In this document: positions 35,816-44,056 of the stretch, in pieces
Layout: the number at the start of each line of letters is the position of its first letter
How positions within the stretch are numbered: position 1 is the stretch's first letter
NCBI GenBank assembly: GCA_009773765.1
Contig: WTWZ01000021.1
Coordinates: 1 to 61,652, forward strand
Origin: Prolixibacteraceae bacterium
GTDB lineage: Bacteria > Bacteroidota > Bacteroidia > Bacteroidales > Prolixibacteraceae
DNA length: 61,652 nucleotides
Reading direction: 5' to 3'
Position numbers and translations under genes: made by a program
The notes under the pieces: generated by a model
What the model was told of the DNA's origin: nothing
Databases searched by the model: none
The model's input: the letters and a program-made list of their open reading frames with translations, nothing else

Positions 35816-36557
35816 TTTTATTAGTTACAGTTATCCAAGATTTATCAAACCCAATCTTATTTAGAATGTATTCTTTTTCAATTAAACTTGGTTTTTTTAC
35901 ATTGACTACTGTTTGTTTTGCAGGAACTTTTTCAATGATTGTAAATTGTTTACCACCAGATTGCCATGTAAATTTATGACTGTCATCTTTTTTGCAAAAA
36001 CCTTCTAAATTTTTGCTTTTATTCCATTTCCAGTAATATAATTCAGGGTCATAACGTATTGTATCAAACTCAAAAATTACGACCTCTGTTAAATCTTCTG
36101 AACGAATTAAAACTATTGTCCTAAGATTTTTATAGGTTTCTCTAATTTTAGATACTCGCTCATTAAAAATATTTAGCACTAATTCGCCGGTTTCATTTGC
36201 TTTTTCTCCAGGATGAGCTATATATCCAAAGGAAAACTGTAAATCATTTCGCCCAGAAATTAATCTAACATTTTTCCTTCTTGATGGTTTTTTGTGTTTA
36301 ACTGATTTCGCTCCCCAAGCAGTATTTCCTAAAACAATATCATCAAGTCCGACATTTGATGGTTTCCATTCTGCGCCAATAGAATTTGCAAAAATTTGTT
36401 CCCATTCTTTTCCTTCAATATCGGTTTCACCTCTTGTTGCTAAAATATAAATGAGTTGCTCCCCAACTAAAAATGGAAATTCTTTTGGAAATTCATTTAA
36501 TTTAAATGGTGGAAGTGATTTACTTACGGTTCTAAGTCTAGGCGTTTTTCGTTCCAT
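35808..36557 (-). CDS. Putative type II restriction endonuclease
   Basis: A 249-residue protein between a C5 methyltransferase and Vsr, which strongly suggests the nuclease of the system. A possible PD-(D/E)XK-like core is LDDIVLGNTAWGAKSVK at 71-87, with Asp72/Asp73 and Lys84 as candidate catalytic residues. GETDIEGKEWEQIFANSIG upstream would fit the first helix with a conserved acid. I do not recognise its specificity family. The presence of Vsr implies that methylation is at 5-methylcytosine. The gene begins 2 bp after the methyltransferase stop. The identification is from context plus a weak motif. Confidence 0.7.
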   Translation of the reverse strand: MERKTPRLRTVSKSLPPFKLNEFPKEFPFLVGEQLIYILATRGETDIEGKEWEQIFANSIGAEWKPSNVGLDDIVLGNTAWGAKSVKHKKPSRRKNVRLISGRNDLQFSFGYIAHPGEKANETGELVLNIFNERVSKIRETYKNLRTIVLIRSEDLTEVVIFEFDTIRYDPELYYWKWNKSKNLEGFCKKDDSHKFTWQSGGKQFTIIEKVPAKQTVVNVKKPSLIEKEYILNKIGFDKSWITVTNKNG

Positions 36558-36559
36558 TA

Positions 36560-37531
36560 CTATTTAGTATAATTTACTTCATAATCTCTTAATACAGAGG
36601 TCATGTCAAGTGAAGTGGCTACAAAAGGAATTAATTTTAAAATAACAGCTTTTACAAGATTAACAGGTACGGCATTTCCAGCTTGTTTTCTTGCTTGCGA
36701 ATCTGGAACCACAATTTTGTAAGAATCCGGAAAACCTTGAAGTCTGAACATCTCACGCGGAGTTAAACGTCTTTCTCCATTTACAAGTAAATAATTGTAT
36801 GATGCTCCTGCTCTTAACGCACATGAATACGGATAAGAACAAATGTTTCCAGACTTGTTTTCGTGCCAAATTGATAATTTGTATGCTGATTGATGTTTCT
36901 CTTTTCGTTTGTTCAAAATATATTCTGAAGCAAAATGTTTTGATTCAACTTTCTTTTCTAATATTTCCGACAGAGGTTTAAACGGTCTTATTGGAGATGG
37001 GAAACTAAAGAAAATTGGGTCTTTGTGACCAACAATTATAACTCGTTCTCTTTTTTGTGGAAGTCCATAGTCAAGTGCATTTAGAACTGCATATTGCACG
37101 TGATAACCCAATTCTTTTAAAGTACTTAGTATAACTTTTAGTGTTTTACCTTTATCGTGTCCGACTAACTGTTTTACGTTTTCTAATATAAAAGCTTTAG
37201 GTTTTTTATGTTCAAGTATCCTTGCAATATCAAAAAATAATGTGCCTCGAATATCATTAAAACCTTGTCTTTGTCCAATTATGCTAAATGGTTGGCATGG
37301 AAAACCTGCAAATAAAATATCATGGCCTGGTATGTCTTTTTCATCAATTTCAGTGATGTCACCAAATGGTTTTTCTCCAAAATTAGCTTCATAACTTATT
37401 TGACAGGAATCGTCAATGTCAGATGAAAATAAGCATTCAGGTATTAATTCATTCTCCTTACATACTTCTTCCATTGCAACTCTGAATCCTCCAATTCCAC
37501 AAAACAGGTCTATGTATGTGATTTTTTCCAT
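36560..37531 (-). CDS. DNA (cytosine-5) methyltransferase
   Basis: A 323-residue C5-methyltransferase that protects the host from the adjacent nuclease. All core motifs are present and ordered: motif I DLFCGIGGF (8-16), motif IV with the catalytic cysteine GFPCQPFS (Cys79), motif VI ENV (117-119), motif VIII QKRERV (159-164), motif IX RRLTPREMFRLQGFP (254-268) and motif X GNAVPVN (285-291). The target-recognition stretch (about 171-253) is short. The three-gene cassette is visibly more AT-rich than its neighbours, consistent with horizontal acquisition. It has a good promoter upstream. Confidence 0.95.
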   Translation of the reverse strand: MEKITYIDLFCGIGGFRVAMEEVCKENELIPECLFSSDIDDSCQISYEANFGEKPFGDITEIDEKDIPGHDILFAGFPCQPFSIIGQRQGFNDIRGTLFFDIARILEHKKPKAFILENVKQLVGHDKGKTLKVILSTLKELGYHVQYAVLNALDYGLPQKRERVIIVGHKDPIFFSFPSPIRPFKPLSEILEKKVESKHFASEYILNKRKEKHQSAYKLSIWHENKSGNICSYPYSCALRAGASYNYLLVNGERRLTPREMFRLQGFPDSYKIVVPDSQARKQAGNAVPVNLVKAVILKLIPFVATSLDMTSVLRDYEVNYTK

Positions 37532-37549
37532 GAATTATTTTTTATAAAA

Positions 37550-37579
37550 CAAATTTAAAATTTTAAGTACTTTATTCAA
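37550..37579 (-). promoter_or_regulatory. Bacteroidota-type promoter of the R-M cassette
   Basis: On the minus strand a TTG (complement of 37577-37579) is followed after exactly 19 nt by TAAATTTG (complement of 37550-37557), matching the -33/-7 consensus. The predicted start is about a dozen nt before the methyltransferase ATG, so the leader is very short. Confidence 0.6.
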
Positions 37580-37656
37580 TATTAAATCAAAAAAGATATC
37601 CCTAAAATTATCAACTATCCATGATGTCCACAATTATTCCTGTCAACTGAATTTGA

Positions 37657-38994
37657 TTACAATTCAATCGGAACCCCGTTGTAAAAGTCGAGAATTTTAG
37701 TGCGGAAAATATACTCGTATTTGGCCTGAAGCAACTGCGACTGGGCAACAGTTAACTGATTTTTCTGCAGGTTGTATTCCACCGAATTTACCATTCCCAC
37801 ATTAAATTTTTCTTCAACATAACGGAAAGCTTCTACCATCGATTCCACTGCTTTTTCCGACGATATATAACGGTTCAGCGAAGCAAGAGCATTGGTGTAT
37901 GCCTGTTCAATTTCCTTACGAAGCGTGTTGCTTGCGGTTTGCAACCGGTATTGGTAATCCGAGATTTGCAATGTTGCATTCGAAATGCCGTATTTCACCT
38001 GGAAGCGGTTAAAAATTGGAATGGCCAAAGTTAATCCCAGCGACGAACGTCCATTGTTTTTCAACTGATCTGAAAATGCAATGTCCTCACCGGTTCTATC
38101 GGTGTATTTGTTGTTGTAGAGGTTATAATAATTGGCATTAAAACTCAAACTCGGATAATGATTGCCCTTTGCAATTTCCAAATCTTTCTCGGCGCTTTTT
38201 ACCCTCAACTGTGCAGCCTGAATTTCAGGGCGTACATTCAAAGCATTGTTATAAACATCAATTGAATTGTTCATCGCAAAACCAGCCCTTATTTCCGGTA
38301 ATACCGGCTTCTCAATTTTAAAACTTTCGGCAATTGGAAGTTCAAGCATTTGGAACAAACTTAGATATGACAGTTGAACCCTGTTCTTTTCGTTTACTAA
38401 TTGCAACTCTTCACGCGCCAGTTGTGCTTCAATTTCGAGCAACGCTCCTTTTGCCAGGCTTCCTGCGTCAACTAACTGCTGTGTGCGGTTTATCTGCTGT
38501 TTGGTAACATCAAGCTGTGCTTCCGAAACCAATTCCAGTTCTTCGGCAAAAAGTATTTCGAGATACATTCCTGCAATGTTAAGCATGATATCATCTTTTG
38601 CTTTTTGCATATCTTTTAAAGTGGCCTGAAAATCAAGTTCCTGTTTGTCGATGGTGTTGCTCAGGGCAAACCCATCGAATATGGTGAAACTGGTGCCTGC
38701 GCCTCCTGTTATACTTGATGAATTTACATTCTCGTAAGTATTCAAATAGGTTAACGACCGGCCAAAACTATTATCGTTTCCAAACTGTACATTCAGATTA
38801 GGCAACCTGTTTGCTTTTGCCTGGCTAACCTGGTTTTCGTAAAACTGGGTATTTAGTTGCTGCTGTTTAATCTGAATATTGTTTTCGAGTGCGTAGCTTA
38901 TACATTTTTGCAGCGACCACACATTTTGTGCATTTGCAGTTAAACCACCGGCTATAAAAATTGCTCCTAAAATCAGGACGAATAAATGCTTCAT
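37657..38994 (-). CDS. TolC-family outer-membrane channel of the ABC exporter
   Basis: A 445-residue OEP protein. A signal peptide covers about 1-22 (LFVLILGAIFIAGGLTANA). The family start block WSLQKCISYALENNIQIKQQQL is complete, and both coiled-coil repeats are present (RTQQLVDAGSLAKGALLEIE and EEKFNVGMVNSVEYNLQK). It is the last gene of a five-gene minus-strand operon with an adaptor, two FtsX permeases and an ATPase, and forms the outer-membrane exit of a MacAB-TolC-like exporter. The AT-rich R-M cassette begins 126 bp downstream. Confidence 0.9.
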   Translation of the reverse strand: MKHLFVLILGAIFIAGGLTANAQNVWSLQKCISYALENNIQIKQQQLNTQFYENQVSQAKANRLPNLNVQFGNDNSFGRSLTYLNTYENVNSSSITGGAGTSFTIFDGFALSNTIDKQELDFQATLKDMQKAKDDIMLNIAGMYLEILFAEELELVSEAQLDVTKQQINRTQQLVDAGSLAKGALLEIEAQLAREELQLVNEKNRVQLSYLSLFQMLELPIAESFKIEKPVLPEIRAGFAMNNSIDVYNNALNVRPEIQAAQLRVKSAEKDLEIAKGNHYPSLSFNANYYNLYNNKYTDRTGEDIAFSDQLKNNGRSSLGLTLAIPIFNRFQVKYGISNATLQISDYQYRLQTASNTLRKEIEQAYTNALASLNRYISSEKAVESMVEAFRYVEEKFNVGMVNSVEYNLQKNQLTVAQSQLLQAKYEYIFRTKILDFYNGVPIEL

Positions 38995-39055
38995 TGTATT
39001 TCGTTTTTATTTTGACGTGCTAATTTATTTAATCTAATTGAATGCCTAATCAACA

Positions 39056-40180
39056 TTATCCTTTACTGGTTTCAGCTTCTTTTATTTTTTTCGGATCGAT
39101 TTTTTCTCCCTTTACTTTGTCCTCTTGTTTCAACCCTTCTGTAATTTCAATATTAATGCCATCCGACAACCCTGTTTTAACATATCTTTTTTCAAATTTC
39201 TGCTCTTCACCGGTTTGAATTTCAACAAACGACGAATCGTTTTCAAATTTCAGCATTCCTTCGGGAATCACCATCACACTGTCTTTTCGGTCGAGAACAA
39301 TATTAGCGTTTGCGCTGTACCCTGCCCTGATGAACTGGCCTTCCTTCAACCTCACATCGGCTTTAATTTCAAACTGGATAGCGCCGTTTTCCTCTTTTCC
39401 TTTTGGCGAAATGTAGGCTAAAATTGCTTCAAACTTTTCCTTGTCTATTGCGCCAATTTCAAGCTCAATGGGCATACCTTCCTTAATTTTTCCAACTTCG
39501 GTTTCGTCCACTTTTCCTTCAAAAATCATGTCGTGCATATCAGCCACAATAGCAATGGTAGTTCCGTCGTTAAATGTGTTCGATTGAATAACCGAATTTC
39601 CAACTTCAACAGGCACATCGAGAACCATTCCGTCGTTATTTGAACGCACCAGCGTATTAGTAGCAGTTTTGGCTGTTTTTGTTACACCGTTTTTAATTAA
39701 TTCGAGATTATTTTCAGCAGCGGTTAATTCTTCCTTTGCTGCATCGTAATTTACTTTTGCAGTTTTATAATCTGCATAAGAGATTACACTCTTATCAAAA
39801 AGTTTTTGCTGACGATCGAAATCAATCTGGGCATCTTCAAAACTGATTTTAGCCCGGTTTAAACGGGTTTCGGCGCTGTTCAGGTTAACCATGTCGGGGA
39901 TAATCTTAATTCTGGCAATCACCTGTCCTTTTGCAATGCGGTCGCCAGCCTGCACAAAAAGCTCGTCAATTATCCCCGAAACCTGCGGTTTAATTTCAAT
40001 TTCAAAACGCGGGACAACCGAACCGGTAGCCACTGTTTTCATAATTACATCGCTCACAAACGGCGATTTGGTTTCAAATACGTCGGGTTTCTTTTTCGAT
40101 TTATTATAAAGGAAAAACAAGGTTCCCCCAAAAATCCCGACTAAAACGACTATTCCAAAAATTCTGATTACTTTTTTCAT
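39056..40180 (-). CDS. MacA-like periplasmic adaptor (HlyD family)
   Basis: A 374-residue membrane-fusion protein with one N-terminal transmembrane helix (about 5-25). The lipoyl-like halves are visible as IKPQVSGIIDELFVQAGDRI and ATNTLVRSNNDGMVLDVPVEVG, flanking a coiled-coil hairpin (about 95-150), followed by the beta-barrel and membrane-proximal domains. It bridges the FtsX/ATPase inner-membrane complex and the TolC channel. It is separated from the upstream permease gene by a 125-bp gap holding the heptamer repeat array, and from the TolC gene by 61 bp. Confidence 0.9.
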   Translation of the reverse strand: MKKVIRIFGIVVLVGIFGGTLFFLYNKSKKKPDVFETKSPFVSDVIMKTVATGSVVPRFEIEIKPQVSGIIDELFVQAGDRIAKGQVIARIKIIPDMVNLNSAETRLNRAKISFEDAQIDFDRQQKLFDKSVISYADYKTAKVNYDAAKEELTAAENNLELIKNGVTKTAKTATNTLVRSNNDGMVLDVPVEVGNSVIQSNTFNDGTTIAIVADMHDMIFEGKVDETEVGKIKEGMPIELEIGAIDKEKFEAILAYISPKGKEENGAIQFEIKADVRLKEGQFIRAGYSANANIVLDRKDSVMVIPEGMLKFENDSSFVEIQTGEEQKFEKRYVKTGLSDGINIEITEGLKQEDKVKGEKIDPKKIKEAETSKG

Positions 40181-40218
40181 GACTTTTATTTATTAATTGT
40201 TTTCTGTTTAATTCTTTT

Positions 40219-40295
40219 TGATACTTGATACTTGATACTTGATACTTGATACTTGATACTTGATACTCGATACTCGATTCTGGATACTGGATACT
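40219..40295. repeat. 7-bp tandem repeat array (about 11 units)
   Basis: Eleven heptamers run from 40219 to 40295: seven perfect TGATACT units, then four variants (CGATACT, CGATTCT, GGATACT twice). The array fills most of the gap between the permease and adaptor genes of the exporter operon. Homogeneous units at one end and diverged ones at the other suggest active expansion from one side. Confidence 0.95.
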
Positions 40296-40305
40296 TAATT
40301 TCTTT

Positions 40306-41574
40306 CTAAATTCCTTCATCCCTAAGGGCATCAATCGGTTTAATGCTTACCGCGCGTTTTGCAGGAACCAGTCCGGCAATAATTCCTGATATAACCAATA
40401 CTGCCAAGGCGGCAACGGCCATTTGGAAACTAACCTCTGGCCTGCGGAAAAATACTTCATCTCCCCCGGTGCCCAATGCCATCCCTGCCAGTTCGAGCAG
40501 TCCGATTCCCAGCGACAATCCAATGTAGCCGGCAATTACAGTGAGGAAAACACTTTCAGCAACAATGTGCATGATAACATTTCCGGGAGTGGCGCCTATC
40601 GCGCGTTGAATACCGATTTCCTGAGTACGTTCCTTGATAATCACCAACATGATGTTGCTTACTCCAATCACCCCGGCAAGCAGTGTTCCAATCCCAACAA
40701 TCCAGGTCAGAATCTGAATTCCACTAAACAGTCCCATGTATTTTACCCACTCCACTTCGATATTAAAAGAACCAATGGCCTGAACATCATCGGGTGCAAC
40801 GTGGTGGCGCTCCTTTAAAAGTTCTTTTAAACGGGCTTCGAGCTGACTAACCTTTACTCCCGGAACTGACGTAACCGCAAAGAAATGAACCACATCGCCC
40901 ATATTGTAGGTTTGCTGCATGGTTGAAAACGGAATCATTATCGACTCAGTTTTACGGTTGCCGTTAAAATTCATGCGGGTTTCGGGATGAACAACGCCAA
41001 CCACCTGAAAATAAACACCGTTGATTTTCAGATATTCGCCAATCGGCTCCTCGTCTTTCCCGAACATCACTTCGGCAACACGCTCACCAATGATGCAAAC
41101 CTTGCGTTTGTGCAGAATGTCGATTTCATTTATCAAACGGCCTTTTATTGGAGTCCACGGGTCGATTTTATAGAAATCGGGATAATCGCCGGTGATGTTA
41201 AAAGCTCCTGTTTTCTTACCCCTGATGGTATTATCGCCGCTGTTGGTGTTTGGCCCAAACAATTTTGGCGATAAATATTCTACTTCTTTTACATTTTCAC
41301 GAATGTATTCGATATCCTTGTTTTTATAATTCCATCTTCTTCCGCGCTGAAATCCTTCGTACGGTTTGCTGGTTGGCTCGGTCCAGAAAAAAGCCGAGTT
41401 GGTAGCAAATGCTTTAATTCCGTCCATAATACCGTTCTCAAGTGCGCGGCCTGCACCCGACATTACGATAAGCATAAATATTCCCCAGAATACGCCGAAT
41501 GCGGTCATAAAACTGCGCATCCTGTTTTTCTTCAGGGCGCTTAAAATTTCTTTCCAAAGGTCTAAATCAAACAT
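40306..41574 (-). CDS. FtsX/MacB-type ABC permease, second in operon
   Basis: A 422-residue MacB-type permease without a fused ATPase. The N-terminal block is MFDLDLWKEILSALKKNRMR, then the first membrane helix (about 22-42), a MacB periplasmic core domain (about 45-240), and three C-terminal helices (about 285-310, 335-365, 380-405). The cytoplasmic signature IKERTQEIGIQRAIGATPGNV precedes the third helix. It ends PAKRAVSIKPIDALRDEGI. Sister permease 41718-42980 is similar throughout and probably forms a heterodimer with it, sharing the single ATPase encoded first in the operon. Confidence 0.92.
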   Translation of the reverse strand: MFDLDLWKEILSALKKNRMRSFMTAFGVFWGIFMLIVMSGAGRALENGIMDGIKAFATNSAFFWTEPTSKPYEGFQRGRRWNYKNKDIEYIRENVKEVEYLSPKLFGPNTNSGDNTIRGKKTGAFNITGDYPDFYKIDPWTPIKGRLINEIDILHKRKVCIIGERVAEVMFGKDEEPIGEYLKINGVYFQVVGVVHPETRMNFNGNRKTESIMIPFSTMQQTYNMGDVVHFFAVTSVPGVKVSQLEARLKELLKERHHVAPDDVQAIGSFNIEVEWVKYMGLFSGIQILTWIVGIGTLLAGVIGVSNIMLVIIKERTQEIGIQRAIGATPGNVIMHIVAESVFLTVIAGYIGLSLGIGLLELAGMALGTGGDEVFFRRPEVSFQMAVAALAVLVISGIIAGLVPAKRAVSIKPIDALRDEGI

Positions 41575-41592
41575 AAAGAAGCCTCCCCCCTG

Positions 41593-41609
41593 CCCCTCCG
41601 GTGGAGGGG
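41593..41609. repeat. Short GC-rich palindrome between permease genes
   Basis: CCCCTCC (41593-41599) and GGAGGGG (41603-41609) form a perfect 7-bp stem with a 3-nt loop. It lies just upstream of the second permease start. C-rich sequence precedes it (41584-41590), and a related C/G-rich palindrome is at 41679-41714. Confidence 0.75.
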
Positions 41610-41678
41610 TGATTTATTGTTTCGATATATGTTTTTGTTTTCATGTTTTCTGTTAGTTTCTTATTTCCTTTTTTCCTT

Positions 41679-41719
41679 AAGCCCTCCCCTCGGGGGAGAG
41701 TTTGGGAGGGGCTTTTTTT
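41679..41719 (+). terminator. Hairpin with T-run facing the plus strand
   Basis: AAGCCCTCCCC (41679-41689) pairs, with a bulge, with GGGAGGGGCTT (41704-41714) and is followed by a T-run on the plus strand. An alternative inner stem, CTCCCC with GGGGAG (41684-41698), excludes it. The flanking genes run on minus, where no U-tract follows, so it would stop antisense rather than operon transcription. Confidence 0.6.
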
Positions 41720-42980
41720 ATTCATCCCTCAGTGCTTCAATCGGTTTAATCAGGGCAGCCCGTTTTGCGGGAATATAACCGGCAATGGCGCCGGCGAAAA
41801 TCAATAATGCTGTTGCCATTGCGGCCACATTCAAATCAACTGTTGGATTACGGAAAATGGTTTCGCCGTTTCCGCCGTTTGTAGCCGCCGAAGCTGAATA
41901 TTGTTGTTCAACAATAAAATTAAGCCCTTCCATCAGCCCGGTTCCAAGCACCAGCCCAATGTAACCGGCAATGGTGGTTATCAAAATCGATTCAAGTAAA
42001 ATCAAGCCGATTACCGAAGCAGGACTGGCTCCAATGGCTTTGCGGATACCAATTTCCTTGGTGCGCTCCTTTACCACAATCAGCATAATATTACTAACGC
42101 CAACCACACCGGCAATTAAAGTCCCGATTCCAATAATCCAGATAAAGATTTTTATGGCCTGGAAAATTTTCATGGTTTGAAGTACATCTTCCAGTTTATT
42201 GTAAGAGCCGAGTGCAGATTCGTCTTTTGCCTCGAATTTGTGTTTTTGTGCCATTGCCTCACGAACAGCAGTTTCAATGGCCTGGCTTTCTTCAATGCTT
42301 TTTGCATCAACCGTTACGGCAAAATTGTGTAACCGGTTCGACCCGTTAAATACCCGTTGACCAGTAGTTACCGGAATATAGGCGTTTCGGTGCCGTGTGC
42401 CGCCGCCTTCCTTGCAAATCCCTACAACCTTAAACGGAATGTTGTTCACTCTCACATATTCGCCAATGGCATTTCCGCCTTTAAAAAGCGCATCATAAAT
42501 ATCCTTTCCCAGAACTACCGATTTTCGTGCCTGCCTGATATCAATTTCATTCACAAAACGGCCTTCCATAATTTCGATGGATTCCACTTCCTGCAAATCG
42601 GGATGACAGGTAATTGCTGTGTAACTTCCATATTCGTTGCCATAGGAAAACATGTTCCCACTTATGAAATAGCGGCCCGAAGTTTTGTCAATTCCCGGAA
42701 TATCTTTAATCAAACCATAATCGTCGTTAGTCAGCTTTATTTCCCTGCCTTCCTTCATTCCCTGGTAAGGGATGCTGGTTTTTCCGCTCCACAACCACAT
42801 GGCATTTACTGCATCGCGGGTGAAATTCTCTGAAACACCATTGCTGAGGCCGTTTCCCGATCCCAGCAAAATCATGAGCATGAAAATCCCCCAGGCTACA
42901 CTGAATCCGGTAAGAAAGGTCCTCATCTTGTTTTTTTTGACGGTGGCCAGAATTTCCTGCCATTTATCGATATCGAACAT
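41718..42980 (-). CDS. FtsX/MacB-type ABC permease, first in operon
   Basis: A 420-residue permease with the same plan as its neighbour: start block MFDIDKWQEILATVKKNKMR, one N-terminal helix, a MacB periplasmic domain, and three C-terminal helices preceded by VKERTKEIGIRKAIGASPASV. The end PAKRAALIKPIEALRDE is almost that of the sister permease. The two genes arose by duplication and have since diverged in the periplasmic domain. It lies 48 bp after the ATPase gene and 143 bp before the second permease. Confidence 0.92.
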   Translation of the reverse strand: MFDIDKWQEILATVKKNKMRTFLTGFSVAWGIFMLMILLGSGNGLSNGVSENFTRDAVNAMWLWSGKTSIPYQGMKEGREIKLTNDDYGLIKDIPGIDKTSGRYFISGNMFSYGNEYGSYTAITCHPDLQEVESIEIMEGRFVNEIDIRQARKSVVLGKDIYDALFKGGNAIGEYVRVNNIPFKVVGICKEGGGTRHRNAYIPVTTGQRVFNGSNRLHNFAVTVDAKSIEESQAIETAVREAMAQKHKFEAKDESALGSYNKLEDVLQTMKIFQAIKIFIWIIGIGTLIAGVVGVSNIMLIVVKERTKEIGIRKAIGASPASVIGLILLESILITTIAGYIGLVLGTGLMEGLNFIVEQQYSASAATNGGNGETIFRNPTVDLNVAAMATALLIFAGAIAGYIPAKRAALIKPIEALRDE

Positions 42981-43028
42981 TGCAGTTTAAAGTTTTAAGT
43001 TGAATGTTTAAAGAAAAAAATGAGCTTG

Positions 43029-43754
43029 TCAGGCGGTTTCCAGTTCTTTCATATACTGGTGCTTCCATTGCATCAAGTCGCCGTTTTTGATGGTTTCGGC
43101 TACGCGGCCATCTTTCAGCCTGATAATCTTTTGTGTCATGGCGGCAATATCATGTTCGTGTGTTACCAAAATTACAGTAATACCATCGGTATTTATTTCT
43201 TTCAGAATTTCCATGACTTCATACGAAGTATGCGAGTCGAGTGCGCCGGTTGGCTCATCGGCAAAAATGATTTTTGGTTTCGAAATCAGCGAACGGGCAA
43301 TGGCGACCCTCTGTTTTTGACCGCCCGAAAGTTCGTTTGGCATGTGTTCGGCCCATGGACGAAGCCCCATTTTATCGAGGTATTCCATGGCAATAATGTT
43401 GCGTTTTTTGCGGCCCACCCCTTGGTAATAGAGCGGAAGCGCCACATTTTCCATGGCATTTTTAAACGAAATGAGGTTAAACGACTGAAAAACAAAACCC
43501 ACCAGTTCGTTGCGCAACCTGGCTGCCTGTTTTTCCGAAATGTTTTTAATCAGTTTCCCGTTCAGATAATAGGCTCCCTCATCGTAATTGTCCAAAATGC
43601 CAAGAATATTAAGCAATGTTGATTTTCCTGAACCGGAAGAGCCCATGATGGAAACAAATTCGCCCTGCTTAATTTCGAGATCGATTCCTTTCAGGACATG
43701 CAGTGAGTTACTGCCCATTACATACGATTTGTGAATGTTGATAATGTTAATCAT
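43029..43754 (-). CDS. MacB/LolD-type ABC transporter ATPase
   Basis: A 241-residue ATPase that powers the permease pair. Walker A is GSSGSGKS at 38-45, the signature is LSGGQKQRVA at 142-151 and Walker B is IIFADEP at 162-168, followed by the D-loop and the H-loop in VILVTHEHDIA. The length is that of free-standing MacB-type ATPases. As first gene of the operon it sets the expression of ATPase, permeases, adaptor and TolC. The exporter's substrate (macrolide, lipoprotein, peptide or siderophore in relatives) cannot be inferred. Confidence 0.93.
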   Translation of the reverse strand: MINIINIHKSYVMGSNSLHVLKGIDLEIKQGEFVSIMGSSGSGKSTLLNILGILDNYDEGAYYLNGKLIKNISEKQAARLRNELVGFVFQSFNLISFKNAMENVALPLYYQGVGRKKRNIIAMEYLDKMGLRPWAEHMPNELSGGQKQRVAIARSLISKPKIIFADEPTGALDSHTSYEVMEILKEINTDGITVILVTHEHDIAAMTQKIIRLKDGRVAETIKNGDLMQWKHQYMKELETA

Positions 43755-44056
43755 ACTGTTTAATTGTTACGGCTGTTTTCTTTTCTGTTTTCTGTGATAA
43801 ATTTCTGCCATTCTTTTTAAAAACGCTCATTTTTTTCGACAAACAGGGGAATTTGAAGTGTGAAAGGAAAAAATCGCACTCTGAATCCATTTTTGCATCA
43901 AATCAGTTGAACATTTTTTATAACCATCGGACGCTAAATTTTAGAATAAGTTACAAACTCAAATTCACTAAAACCAAAATTTAGTGAATTCTTTGAGCCT
44001 TTGTGGCTTTGTGGCAACAAGAGTTTAAATTACTTTTGAATGAAAATTTAACTTTT
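43755..44056. other. 302-bp divergent intergenic region
   Basis: This gap lies between the divergent ATPase gene (minus) and the flavoprotein gene (plus). It holds the plus-strand promoter at 44008-44038; no clear promoter for the minus-strand exporter operon was seen. A repeated TTAGTGAATT/AAATTCACTAAA pair near 43961-43990 forms a loose inverted repeat. Confidence 0.45.
44008..44038 (+). promoter_or_regulatory. Full Bacteroidota promoter of the flavoprotein gene
   Basis: TTTG (44008-44011), 19 nt, then TACTTTTG (44031-44038) is a full match to the -33/-7 consensus. Transcription should begin near 44044, which rules out a translation start at 44003 and supports ATG 44057. Confidence 0.65.

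Noticed and set aside
35387-37531. A phage-defence island around the R-M cassette
   Set aside because: Only the three R-M-Vsr genes are present; flanking genes are an exporter channel and a DUF5916 protein, and no integrase or other defence gene is nearby.
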